Position numbers and translations under genes: made by a program. Shown one piece after another: positions 1-10,279 of a stretch of 64,000 nt of DNA. Each line of letters starts with the position of its first letter. The stretch's first letter is position 1. The notes beneath the pieces were generated by a model. That model saw only the letters and a program-made list of their open reading frames with translations, made no database searches and was not told the origin of the DNA. Origin of the DNA: Rhynchopus euleeides (lineage: Eukaryota; Euglenozoa; Diplonemea; Diplonemida; Diplonemidae); contig OY723259.1 in assembly GCA_963210315.1 (NCBI GenBank), positions 1,798,001-1,862,000 on the forward strand, in the 5' to 3' direction.

Positions 1-1758
1 CTGCTGGGGGAAGGGCGTTATGGGGAGGTGTATCTCTGCCGATCGGTGCGGAAGCACAGGCTGCTCTGCTGTTACGAGCTGGCTGACAGCGATGAGAACG
101 ACGACTTCGCCATCAAGCTCGTCCGCCGCTCGGAGGAGCGGAAGCAGGAGTTCAACATCCTAAAGAGCGTGCAGCACAACAATATCGTCAGCCTCGTGGA
201 GTACATCGACGACGACAGCCACCCCTTCGTCTACCTCGTCTTCGAGAGCCTCGGGGGTGGTCCCATCGCCCACTGCACCGACGACGGCTACCTCGGGAAG
301 GCGACGCAGCCCTGGAGTGAAGAGAAGGCAGCGCCGCTCTTCCTCCAGATGATCCGCGCCTTGGAATACCTCCACGGGCGCGGCGTGTTCCACCGCGACA
401 TCAAGCCTGAGAATGTCGTGTTCACATCCCCCTGCGAGACGGAGGTGAAGCTGATCGACTTTGGAGCATCCCGCATGCTCCGCGCCAAAGGTCTCGGCGA
501 CGACTCCTCACGGGTTACGAAGGGCACGCCTTTCTTCATGGCCTGCGAGATGCTCAGCGGGAAACGCTTCTCCGAAGGCCTCGCCGACGTCTGGGCCCTG
601 GGCGTGCTGTTCTTCCTCCTCTGCGTTGGGCACGTCCCCTTCGGGAAGGGCACCTCCCGTCTGGTCGACCTCTGCCAGTCTATACAGGAGGACCAGCTCA
701 CCTTCCCTCCCGCCATGTCGCTGGGCCTGCAGGAGATGATCCGGAAAATGCTGGAGAGGGACATCTCGAAGAGGGCCTCACTACCATACCTCCTGCGGCA
801 CCAGTGGATCAACCAATGCAGTGGGGAGGCAGATCGGCCCGCCCTATGCAACCCGCTTGTCGCACCGAGCAGCACCAGCGGGGTCCGGAAGCGGAGCCCC
901 GGGTTCAACATAAGGGGAATGGAGGAATCCCAACCCAGCTACAACCCGAAGTCTCCGTCGGATTCGGTCTGCATTACACCTCTCGAGTCTAGCCACGGGA
1001 GGGAGTTTGAATCCAGGCTCGGATGCCTGCTGGATGACAAGTGTGGGAAACAGCTCCTTATCGTCGAGGACATCGGGAAGGTCCGCGCGCATCTCCGGTG
1101 GATGCTTGAGCAGGCAAAGCTGTCCAGCGTGGAGCTGGAGCTCCTCGAGATGCAGTTTGTCGAAGACGCGCTCGATCTGATCCTGTCACGCTCCCGCGAG
1201 GGCATACCCTTCGACCTCGTTATAATGGACGTCTACCCGAGGAACAACGGCACGACCCTCACAGGTGTCGACGCCGTCACCCATCTCCGAAACGTCGAGT
1301 TTGACGAAGATCTCGAGCCAACCCCCGTGTGGTTCAGCTATGCGGAGGCGGAGCCGTTCGTAGGGCTGGAGGACCGTGCGGAGGATTTGAGGGCTGGCAC
1401 CATCATGAAGCCTTTTAGCCCAGGGCAGGCGCGAGCTATCCTAGAGTATATGGGGGTGAGGAGCCGGGATGTGCCGGAGGAGGCGCTGTCGGAGATGTGC
1501 CAGAGCAACCACTATGCGGATAAGCAGCTGATGGACAACGCGACGACGCGGGGGGCGTGCAGCCTCGTGAGTTTCCTGGATGGGAGCAACACGATCAACG
1601 TGCCGGATGACTATACAACGACGTCGCAGGATACGCCGCCTCTCGATGGGTCGTTCAGTTTGAGGTCTTCGATGACTCATTCCAAAGCATCTGCCTCACG
1701 TCTCGTCCTCTCTAGTTCCCTCGATACGTGTGACCTAGCGAGAGGGGTGAGGGGGTGA
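1..1758 (+). CDS. CaMKK-like Ser/Thr kinase fused to a response-regulator receiver domain (5' partial)
   Basis: The frame is open from base 1 and begins inside the glycine-rich loop (LLGEGRYGEVYL), so the N-terminus lies outside the window. Kinase motifs in order: the ATP-binding lysine in FAIK (about 109-120), HRDIKPEN from 391, DFG at 457-465, and the substrate segment GTPFFMACE, where the usual APE reads ACE. The spacing and the VWALGVLFFLL helix resemble the CaMKK/SAK1/Elm1 group that activates AMPK-type kinases. A second domain follows at about 1045-1450. It has a receiver layout: acidic pair ED at 1066-1071, phospho-acceptor aspartate in IMDV at 1228, a switch serine near 1336 and the conserved lysine in MKPF at 1408. 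A low-complexity Ser/Thr tail ends at TGA. The kinase call is firm. The receiver call rests on the aligned key residues. Phosphotransfer partners and function are unknown. Confidence 0.85.
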   Translation: MLGEGRYGEVYLCRSVRKHRLLCCYELADSDENDDFAIKLVRRSEERKQEFNILKSVQHNNIVSLVEYIDDDSHPFVYLVFESLGGGPIAHCTDDGYLGKATQPWSEEKAAPLFLQMIRALEYLHGRGVFHRDIKPENVVFTSPCETEVKLIDFGASRMLRAKGLGDDSSRVTKGTPFFMACEMLSGKRFSEGLADVWALGVLFFLLCVGHVPFGKGTSRLVDLCQSIQEDQLTFPPAMSLGLQEMIRKMLERDISKRASLPYLLRHQWINQCSGEADRPALCNPLVAPSSTSGVRKRSPGFNIRGMEESQPSYNPKSPSDSVCITPLESSHGREFESRLGCLLDDKCGKQLLIVEDIGKVRAHLRWMLEQAKLSSVELELLEMQFVEDALDLILSRSREGIPFDLVIMDVYPRNNGTTLTGVDAVTHLRNVEFDEDLEPTPVWFSYAEAEPFVGLEDRAEDLRAGTIMKPFSPGQARAILEYMGVRSRDVPEEALSEMCQSNHYADKQLMDNATTRGACSLVSFLDGSNTINVPDDYTTTSQDTPPLDGSFSLRSSMTHSKASASRLVLSSSLDTCDLARGVRG

Positions 1759-1845
1759 GGGACTGAGGAGTCCGGCATATTTATTTCCCTCTTTTGAGGT
1801 TCACGCTTGGTTGGGTGTGTGTGATGGTTGTTTTGTTATTTTTAC

Positions 1846-2040
1846 CAGTTACGAGCGGCGAAGCGTCGCGAAGTAACGAAGGAAATCGTACGCTTGAAGC
1901 TTTATCAGGATCACCTTCGTGCCACTTCACAGGGGTTTCCACAGCCTTTGGCACAGGAGTGTTCGCTCCACGAAAAGTAGCCCGGATCTGCTTTTTTGCA
2001 GTTGCTGGGCAGGCAGGGTGTTTGCAAAAGGAGTACGCTT
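1846..2040 (+). repeat. Dispersed repeat A, copy 1 (diverged)
   Basis: This is a 195-base block starting at GTTACGAGCGGCGAAGCG and ending at AAAGGAGTACG. It shares order and spacing of short blocks with the better preserved copies near 20979, 52841, 55869 and 61568. It is the most diverged copy. It has no coding potential and may be a SINE- or MITE-like non-autonomous element. Confidence 0.75.
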
Positions 2041-2569
2041 TTTGGGTGGGTTGCTCGTCCGCACCTGTCCACCGTGAAGGCAGGGATGGTCGGGACGAGT
2101 GCAGATCAACAGACAACGCGGTCGTTATCAGGTACCTTTCTTCATGGTGAGTTTTATGATTTTCTGCCCCTTGTCATGCAACAGAGCCTGTGAGTATTTT
2201 GTTATCTCATAGGGACTGCTTTGAAGAAGCCAGACAAAATCCAAGAGAATAGCAATAGGGTCGTGCTCGTGCTTGTTCTTCTCCTTGTCCTGACATTCGT
2301 TGTGCGCCGCTGCGTTCAACGAATAAAAAATGACAGGGGTTTTTTGGGGGGTTATTCGCGAGCACGGCTTATGCTGGTCGATATATTTGTCTACTTTGTG
2401 TTCTGTAAGTTGTGCATATCAGCACGGTCCCGCCCTCTGTGCCAGACCAACACACCACCAAAGGAAAAGAGGAAGAGGCGACGTAAGGCAATGCCTCCGT
2501 GCGGCCAGGAGAACACGAAATAGCGACCCCCTCAACGGGGAATGCTACGAGCACGGCCAAAAATCGTTC

Positions 2570-2690
2570 AAAATCGTTCAAGTTCGGCGGAGCCAACTCA
2601 GGAAACTTTTCACCGTGCAGATCTTTGCGAACACTTCACACACCCGGCAGGCTGTGGGGTGATCTGCGTTCGAAGAACGCCAACTGTCGC
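2570..2690 (+). repeat. Dispersed repeat G
   Basis: The block running from GTTCAAGTTCGGCGGAGCC to GATCTGCGTTCGAAGAACG recurs inverted at about 60465-60560. Its halves recur separately near 4783, 5459 and 5996. It is non-coding and the boundaries are approximate. Confidence 0.6.
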
Positions 2691-5600
2691 TGATACCCTT
2701 CTCTCTTGTGATTCGCCCCGCTGCATTAGTTTTCATTGGTGTGACCTCCACTCACAAACCCGCATAAAAAGGCGAGCCCTCACAAGGAGGCAGCAACCCG
2801 GCGCATTTTTTTTGCCACAGTGTGGGAGGCCGCCATCTCTCCGATTTCCTTCTGCCTGATTAAATTGTCGATCCATTTTAATCCCCCTTTTGCGGCCGCA
2901 ACCCCGTGCGTGCATGTGAGAGGGTGTGAGGGATGACAGTGGAAGGCAGCATCAGGGTTTACTCGATGCGGGCCTACACACTATTAGCCTACTTCGGTGA
3001 CCCCAAAGAGATCGCCCTGTTCCAATGCGCGCAGTTCAGATGATGTCTCTCTTCCTCGTCGTGCCTCTGCCACGCACGTTGCAAGGAAGCCAGGTGGCGA
3101 CCCCCCTGGTTTCCAGGGGCTTGGGGCTCTCTGAGCCACACAGCCTGGCGGCGATCCGTGGGATCCGTGCAAGCATCTGCAGTGCTGGCGGTGATTGCGA
3201 AGGGGGTTTGTGTGGTGGGACACTGGGATGATGTTTTGCCTGCCGCCGACAGTTTCGGCTGATGGTATTGCGCAGGGAAGCCCCGCTCTCCAGGGCATTC
3301 CGGATGCGCCGTGTAGGTTTAGATTAGTCGGCTGCTCACCCCTACTCCACCCCTGCTTGAATGGCTTCCTCAGGTTGGAGTTTCCACTCTGATTTCAAAG
3401 GCTAGCTGTCTGGGACGTTCTGATTCTTGCACCACATGCGCTGTGTGTGTTATCGATATTTTTAGTCCTGACCCATTCATGAACTGGCGTCCCGCTGCCC
3501 CTTCCCTGCGTCATGTGTCATGCGCTTCCCTCGAAGGCCGGCCTGGTCCACCAGCCACCATTCATGTGCCCTGGTTCACCCGAAGTTTGGCGCGGCCAAC
3601 CGTTTGTGTTGCATCGTTGCAAGGGACACTTGTTGCAATGAGGCAGCGGCAGAGCAGTAAACTTCGGATCACGCAGGTTCCAAACAGCGTGCAAACCCCC
3701 CCTTCTGCTTGTGTCCGCTGCCTCGCATCCCTTCCTACCAGCATATTACGGCATGATGCAAAGCGTGCAACTCTGGTGAACGGCGAATGTGGGCTGGTGA
3801 TGCCTGCTGGTTGATTTCAGTGCTTTTCAGACTTGTGATCTCTACCTTTGAACACTGGTGTGATATTTTCTGCTTTTGAGGCCCTCAGCGTGCCGACCTG
3901 CGTCAGGGTGACGCAGGTATTGTGAGAGAGTTCTTCTGCATTTCAGAGCCAAGACCTTCACGGCAAATCAGGCAAGATGTAGTTATTCTGAGACGGTACT
4001 AAAGTTCTTACGTAAGTGTCTTCTTATTCTTCCAAGTCTTTGCGAAGCTGCAGCTTAGTTGCTGCCTTGCGCCAGTTTCTCCGGTCTTGCCATGCCTATT
4101 GAACAGGGGGTAGGAAGATGTGGTCTGATAGAAGTGGAACTGTTTACTGACCCCAACCCCTGTCAATGTCCACGCTAAGTGTAAGTTAATCTCTCATAAG
4201 TCCATCGTGTATTTTTGACTTTCATCCACTTAAGTTGATTGATTTGTGTGTGAACGGCTCTTGAGTATCAAACCAACTGACGTTTGCAGCGTTTTATTTC
4301 ATTCCGTCTCATTCTTAACTGCTGACGGCAGCGCACCTCACGAACCATAGCAAGGCGATTCGCAATAAAGTGACTCGCTTTACACGTCGACTTGTCCCAC
4401 TTCAACCGCGAGTGGGAGCGCAGCCCACGTCTTTCCCGGCTCCACACGGTCTTTTGAGCAAATCAAATGTATAACCTGTCCCCCCCACCCCTACCCCATC
4501 ATTTACACTTTGGGCTGGGTCAAGGGGGTGTGGGTGGCATCCATCCATCGAGCGGCTCGCCAATGCTTCCCTTTCCTGTATTTTATGGTTCGCACCTCAA
4601 GAATCTTCCAACCCTCGACGGGAGGCTGTTGTTTTTGTGTCGGTGTTTCTGCCCGCGACAGCGGGGTTCCATCCTGACCAGCAACGCAGTGATGACCAAG
4701 GGGGCAGCCTGATCGTGCGCCGTCCCGGATTTGCGTCTCTAAGTTTCCATTGATTACCTCGCCCTACATATCCTTAGGGATGCTTCACACACCCGGCAGG
4801 CTGCACGGTGGGGTGATCTGCGTTCGAAGACCTATCAACTTTCGTTCCTCCCTTCTTTCTTGATTCCCTCGGGGGGTCTTCGCTCCGAACGGCAAAACTC
4901 TGCGTTTTCCTCCTGTGAATAGGAGTGTATAGCACCAAAAAAACGCACCGTTTGCGGCAGCGGAGCGAAGGCCCCTGCACCCTCGGTTTAAATCGGCCTT
5001 TTTACGAGTTTTTGACTGAATGTGCTGTCACCGCACAAGCCATTTACACAGATGCAACACTCCTATTCTTGCTTGCAGGGTACGGATCACCGGTGGCAGA
5101 TCTAAGCGTTGTTTGTACCAACGGCACTGCGCTGGTGACATTGAACGCTCCCACGAAGCCCATGTTTTGTGTCAAAAGCGAGCTTGATCTGCCAAAAAAA
5201 ATCCGGGAAGGGGTGTCACTGGGGCAGAACGGATCTGTGCAGTAGACTAGCTCTCGTGGTGCCTGTGATCGTCGACACCAAAACTAAAGTTCACAGCGTA
5301 CTGCAGCAATGACAAATGAAGATCTCAAAGAAAGGCAATCGATGTCTTGGCATCATGGCGGCAAGAGAGATGCAGTCGCCCTTATGGGGCCAAGGCCTTG
5401 TCTAGCTAGTTCTTGGGTTTGTTGTTTTCCCCACGTATTTTGTCCTCAGTTTTTTTTGTTAGTTCGGCGTAGCCAACTGGGGAAACTTTCTGTGCCTTTA
5501 GCTGGATCGTGCGTCCCCACTCACACCACTTCATCAGACCGGGGCGTGGTGTACACAAAGAGTGGGGTCTGCGTTCCAACAAAACAACTTTCGGCAGCAA

Positions 5601-6820
5601 TTAGTTTGTTGTCTCGTTTTGCTGTCACTTTACGATCCAGCGGGGGCACAGATAGTTTTTGCCCCAGGTTGTGTACACGACAACAGCCCACACTCTCTTG
5701 AATCCACCTTGGAAGCATGCCACGGCACGATAGTGCCGCCTCAGAACACCCCCCCGATATATCTGGCCCACCCTGATGTCATTCGACATGCAGAGGCGAG
5801 AAGACGCCAGTCGCCATGATCGGGACGAGAGAGGGATGTCAATGCTGCCTTATTTACACCACAGCTTGTCGTTATTCGTGATCTGTTGTTGATTTGCTTT
5901 TTCGATCTCGGCTCGTGTCAATCGGCCCGCTGTCCTCCCGGACAATGCCCTGGACACTGTGCCTGTGCGTCCATCCTGTTTTTTTTTGATTGGATTTCGG
6001 CGTTATCCCAACTGGGAGACGGGAGACTTTCTGTGCCTTTTGCCGGATCTTGCAAACCCCTTCGCACCACTTTGAAGAATCGTCAGACCGTGTGTGTGTG
6101 CACAATAGCAGGATGGGGACTGTCTTGGCCATTGTTTCCTCCTCCGAACGTGGCACTGCCCTCTGTGGCAGAGACAACTCAGCTGAAGGAACAAAAGAAG
6201 ACACGGCCAAGTATGATTCAAATCATTCAAATCAAAGAGTAAAGAGGCAATATTCCACTGTGGCCAGCAGAGCATTGGGAACACTGTTTTCACAGAGCCA
6301 GGCAAGGAAATCGCAGTGAAGGTAATTGGGATTGCCAGCTTCACGGCACTGTGCAGGGAGATGCACAAAACGGCAACATTACACGGATGCGTACTACTGA
6401 CATACGAGCCCCTGCCAAAAAAAATTGCCTGGTTGAAGGAATGAACCGTGCCTGATGGAACGAGGGACCGGCGAGGGACGTACTACCGTAGGTTTGAAGC
6501 GAAACGAGTGCTCCCCCCCCTCCCAGCCTGCACCGCCCCCCGCCAATTTTCGTTTCCCCAACCACACTCTACCAACGGCTTCAGTCGACCCACACAACCT
6601 ACAAATGCCACACACACACACACCCGCCACACAGAGGCTTGCTGCAACACCGCCACCCCCCCCCCCCCCTTCCCCCTTCTCCCTCCCCCCTTCCTCCTCT
6701 TGGGGTGAACGCACGTCCGGGGCCGGGGGGGAGGGGTGCGATAGTTGAGTGACTCACTGAGGTATTTTTGGACACACAGCCCGTGTGAACCCCCCCCCCC
6801 CCCTTCCACCCGAAACAACA

Positions 6821-8122
6821 ATGTTCGGCAACCCGATGTTCCATATGGACCAGTCGCTGTCACGGTGGTCGCCCGACCGGAAGCACTCGCCCACCATCCC
6901 GGTGTACGTGCCCCCGGAGATGTTCCGCGTTGGGAAGGGTCAGGCGATGGAGATCTTCATGCTTCGTGCTCAGTTCGCCGACATGCAGCGCATCGCAGAG
7001 ATGAAGAAGGAGGATGAGTGGTATGCGCGCAAACGGAGGAGGGAGGACGCGCCGGTGTACAACGCAAAGGGTGAGAGGGTCAACACACCCCAGAACCTCT
7101 TCAAGAAGAAGCGGAACGACGTGCTCCAGGATCTGCTGAAGTGGAGCACGCGGGTCAACGAGGTCGACGCATCGCGTGTTGACGCCGGGCCCACCAAAAA
7201 AATATACTTCACGAAGGATCAGATGGCGGCGAAAACATACGCTGCCATTTTGGGGGCCCGTGGGAAGACGCACCAGGAGCTGCAGGTTTCCACGGGGTGC
7301 AAGATCACACTTATGGGGAGGGGGATCTCCGACACCATCAAGGTGCGGCATAACAAGGATGCGGCAGACCACCGCGCGGGTGACGATGATGACCCGCATT
7401 GCCACATCAGCGCACCCGATGAGGAGTCGCTTGCGAAGTGCTGCGAGCGTATTAACTTCATCCTGTCTGACAAGAAGGAGGCCGTGGCGTTCCGTGACGA
7501 GAAGCGTCGCCAGCTTGCCATCCTCAACGGGACATACCAGGAGGAGACGTGGCAGACGACGCAGTCGATGCAGCAGGCGCAGGCGCAGACAGGTGCCATG
7601 GCTGCTGCACCGCAGCGGAACACCGCGGTCGGGGGTGCCACATTCAACAGCTTCCTGAAGGACATCGAGGTATGCCTGGTGGTGGCAGAGTGTGGGGGGG
7701 TGGGGCAAGTTTCTATCAAAAGGTGTTCGAGGTGTTGCCGTTCTCTGGCAGACGGCCTCAGGGATATCTGTTTTTACTGCAACAGGGGGGGCTCCTGTCA
7801 AGTTTCAATAAAGATGGGGGCGGGCAGCGCTTGGGCAACACACACCGTCAGAATGCCTATCAGGCGGCGGTGTTGCTTATCTTATGCCCCGGTTTTTGGC
7901 GCACAAACAGCCTTGTCTTTTCTTTCCTGCGGATATGCACAGCAGCCACCACCACCCCTTCCACCTCCACCCACACAGGGAGGGAAAAGCGCAGGCGCAG
8001 GGCCAGCGCCGCCTGGGTTTACACCGCCACCCCAGCCTGCAACGCAGGCACCGCCGGCACCTGGCTACGCGCCGCCAGCTCCTCCAGGCATGCCCGGGAC
8101 GCTGCCTCCGTCGTCGCTGTGA
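6821..8122 (+). CDS. SF1: Splicing factor 1 / branchpoint-binding protein (SF1/BBP), one intron
   Basis: The start is the first ATG after a pyrimidine-rich leader. Exon 1 (6821-7669, 283 codons) carries the SF1 helix-hairpin signature (PVYNAKGERVNTPQNLFKKKRNDVL) interrupted nowhere, then a KH/STAR-type RNA-binding domain with the GxxG-like loop GARGKTHQEL and ITLMGRG. A GT at 7670 (GAG|GTATGC) and an AG at 7941-7942 bound a 273-base intron. Exon 2 (from about 7943) is in phase and encodes a Pro/Gln-rich tail (QPPPPLPPPP), as in SF1 proteins, ending TGA at 8122. The predicted product is about 342 residues. SF1 binds the intron branch-point sequence in early spliceosome assembly. No CCHC zinc knuckle is seen after the KH domain. 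The intron length is a multiple of three and is open in frame, so retention would not truncate the protein. Confidence 0.85.
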   Translation: MFGNPMFHMDQSLSRWSPDRKHSPTIPVYVPPEMFRVGKGQAMEIFMLRAQFADMQRIAEMKKEDEWYARKRRREDAPVYNAKGERVNTPQNLFKKKRNDVLQDLLKWSTRVNEVDASRVDAGPTKKIYFTKDQMAAKTYAAILGARGKTHQELQVSTGCKITLMGRGISDTIKVRHNKDAADHRAGDDDDPHCHISAPDEESLAKCCERINFILSDKKEAVAFRDEKRRQLAILNGTYQEETWQTTQSMQQAQAQTGAMAAAPQRNTAVGGATFNSFLKDIEVCLVVAECGGVGQVSIKRCSRCCRSLADGLRDICFYCNRGGSCQVSIKMGAGSAWATHTVRMPIRRRCCLSYAPVFGAQTALSFLSCGYAQQPPPPLPPPPTQGGKSAGAGPAPPGFTPPPQPATQAPPAPGYAPPAPPGMPGTLPPSSL

Positions 8123-9025
8123 TGAGTCTCCTCCAGTCGTACCGCAGCATGCACCGGCGTGCCCCCGCACACCTGTGCGGAGGGGCCCCCTTCTTGCCCA
8201 TGCAATTCTAGCCCCGGCCCCCCCCAGAATGCCACCACACGCCCCCCTGCCTCCGCACCATCAATCCCGCCCTGCCCGTCTTGCCCCGCCCCTTGCAGGG
8301 TACTGCAGTGCAGGGCAATCAACGAAAGATCCACGGCGCTTGGAAACCGCATGTGGCTGCGGTTTGTTCTGCGCAAACAAGCGAAAAACCCCTCTCGCAG
8401 CAAAGGGGGTGTCGCTTTGGGTTTGCCCGGGATTGGATCGCATAACCATAAATAGACGGGTCCCCGTCTTTGTCCCCGCAATGTGGTGTGCGTCTCGATG
8501 CTGAGGGGCGGGTCCGGACGGATCCCGGTTTTTGTTCAGTTTAGTTTGGCTGCGCTCAAGCAGCCGTGTCCAAGTCTTGTCTGTGCCCCCCCTCCCCCCC
8601 AGTGGAAAATCGCATCAAGAGCAGAACGGCTCTCGACGTCTGCGCTCCGCACCTGATGCTGGTTGCAAAGGCAGGCCAGGTCGGAACTCCGTGCACTCTT
8701 TGGGACCGCATGAAATGATATCTGCTTCACGCATGTCGTGTCATGTGTGGCCAGCGACATGTGGAGGGGGGGGGGGGAAGCGAGCTGTGAGCTGCATCCC
8801 ACCCGGGGGTGGAGAGGGGTGCTGGGGTGAGCGGTGGTGGGCATTCCACACACAGTGAAGGGTGCATCAGAGTTTGACCTCTATGCGACCGATGCGAAGT
8901 AACCACAGAATTGCCTGTTGTGTGCGTTGGTGTGTCCATGTGGTGAGTGTTGTGTGTTGTGTGTCTGCACGTCGCTGCCGGAAGAAGCTGGGGGTAACCG
9001 GAGTGAGAGGAATGCACAGCGCCCC
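8123..9025. other. SF1 3' flank, no gene seen
   Basis: C-rich sequence without splice-consistent coding. It contains a poly-G run near 8766 and TG/CA-rich sequence up to the edge of transposon P1. Probably SF1 3' UTR plus intergenic DNA. Confidence 0.5.
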
Positions 9026-9325
9026 CACCACGGACTAGTCGGGCAGTGACGGGTGGGGTCGACTAGTCGGGACGACGGGTGAAAACTCGACAGGCGGCAC
9101 CCGTCGACTCGACGGGTGGACCCGTCGAGTCGACGGGTGCCACCCGTCGGCACGACGGGTGAACCTGCTGAAACGACGGGTGTTCCAGCCATTTCCTGTT
9201 GATATGGGCCAATTTCCATTGAAAACTAGGGGAGTACCTTGCATGGCATCAGGTTATTTTTCACGCCGAGCTATCTTCCCTGCACAGACCCACCCCCCAT
9301 TACTTTCCATTTACAATTCCTAGTT
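9026..9325 (+). repeat. Left terminal inverted repeat of P1
   Basis: About 300 bases, inverted with respect to 11690-11992. The outer 160 bases are dominated by ACCCGTCG-type octamers in both orientations. The inner part (CAGGTTATTTTTCACGCCGA and beyond) is nearly perfectly conserved between arms. Confidence 0.9.
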
Positions 9326-9599
9326 GGTGATGGGCCTCAAGTGCATGTGCGACGGCTGTTCTCGTGGATTTTCATTGTTCGAGGGATCTTGACTCTGACA
9401 AACTGTGTCAGTTTGACGGAGCAACCTACTTCATGAAGCTGATCACTTTTCTGCCAGGCAAATTTTCGCCCCAGCCCCCAACCCTTGCACAACCCACAAG
9501 GCAGTCTCCAAGATACCGTACCCTCATCATCACCCAGGCCAAGATACCCCAAGATACCATCATCACCACCCAGGCCACCCAGACGAGCCACACCAATCA

Positions 9600-10001
9600 A
9601 TGCCAGCGGCAAAGCGTACTGCAGCGCAGGCCCTCGCCAGCGCTGTGGACATGACGGTGTTTGTACGTGCTTGGATCAACACGTATGTTGTCGAGCGTGA
9701 TGCTGATGGGTTGAGCCACATGGCCCTGAAGCAGCTTCTCGGCAAGCTGACGGATACTACCATCAAGTCGACTGATCCCATCATCAGTCTTGCCCTGTAC
9801 AAAAAGTATGAGAAGGTGGGGGGTGGGGTGATCAGCAAGTCGACCGCGAAGGATGGTCGCACGATGTACGCTGCCCGTGTCAATAGCGGGTCAGACATCG
9901 AGTTTGTCGGGTTGGGCCTCCGGAAGAGCAACGGGAAGGACCACCCGACAGGGCTCAAGGAGATGGCCGACGCCTGCCCCGCGGCACTGCAGCTATGGTG
10001 A
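9600..10001 (+). CDS. P1 N-terminal ORF, unknown transposon protein
   Basis: 133 codons from an ATG just after the inner end of the left arm. The stretch LKQLLGKLT..SLALYKK..GRTMYAARV lines up with the first ORF of P2 (RRLLATVL..ALSVIYKV), so both probably form the N-terminal domain of the same protein family. I see no catalytic motif. The ORF ends in TGGTGA, overlapping the ATG of the next frame at 9995 by seven bases. That could be a frame break or a reinitiation arrangement. Confidence 0.55.
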   Translation: MPAAKRTAAQALASAVDMTVFVRAWINTYVVERDADGLSHMALKQLLGKLTDTTIKSTDPIISLALYKKYEKVGGGVISKSTAKDGRTMYAARVNSGSDIEFVGLGLRKSNGKDHPTGLKEMADACPAALQLW

Positions 10002-10228
10002 AGCTGTACGAGGCGGAGAAGAAACAGGCACAGAAGACCCAGCAGAGCAGGCTGGCCGTAGGCATTTTCGACGGTGCCTTCGCAACACGGTTGGTGACAG
10101 TTGCCGATAAGCAGAAGGATGAGTACAGAACGTGGTTCACGTTCAACTTCCTGAAGCAAATCGCAAGAGTGCAGAGAGGGGTTTTCGAAAAGGCGAACGT
10201 GATGTTTCGGCTCGCCTGCTTAGGGTAG
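9995..10228 (+). CDS. P1 middle ORF, unknown transposon protein
   Basis: 77 codons beginning at the ATG inside the ATGGTGA overlap with the preceding frame. Lys/Gln-rich start, then a hydrophobic/aromatic stretch (YRTWFTFNFLKQI). It probably continues the same protein. Function unknown. Confidence 0.4.
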   Translation: MVKLYEAEKKQAQKTQQSRLAVGIFDGAFATRLVTVADKQKDEYRTWFTFNFLKQIARVQRGVFEKANVMFRLACLG

Positions 10229-10279
10229 CAGGGGACCATCTTGAGCTGTGGTCGGCATTTAGTAAGATGGGGTCATCTT

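Larger units (their letters stand above)
1759..6820. other. Gene-poor stretch with decayed dispersed repeats
   Basis: No frame here has convincing coding character. It holds one copy of repeat A (1846-2040), several copies of repeat G sharing the core TTCGGCGNAGCCAACT (near 2570, 5459 and 5996, plus a related TTCACACACCCGGCAGGCTG block near 2640 and 4783), and plain AT/GT-rich sequence from 2900 to 4750 in which I see nothing. The last 300 bases become C/T-rich and end in C-runs directly before the SF1 start codon, probably the 5' UTR and promoter side of that gene. Confidence 0.6.

Noticed and set aside
1054..1450. Receiver domain taken as bacterial contamination
   Set aside because: It is in the same uninterrupted frame as a eukaryotic kinase and lies on a contig with spliced eukaryotic genes.
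9060..9180. CRISPR-like array of short repeats at P1 ends
   Set aside because: The repeats are palindromic octamers in both orientations with no unique spacers of regular length, and they occur as inverted element ends.
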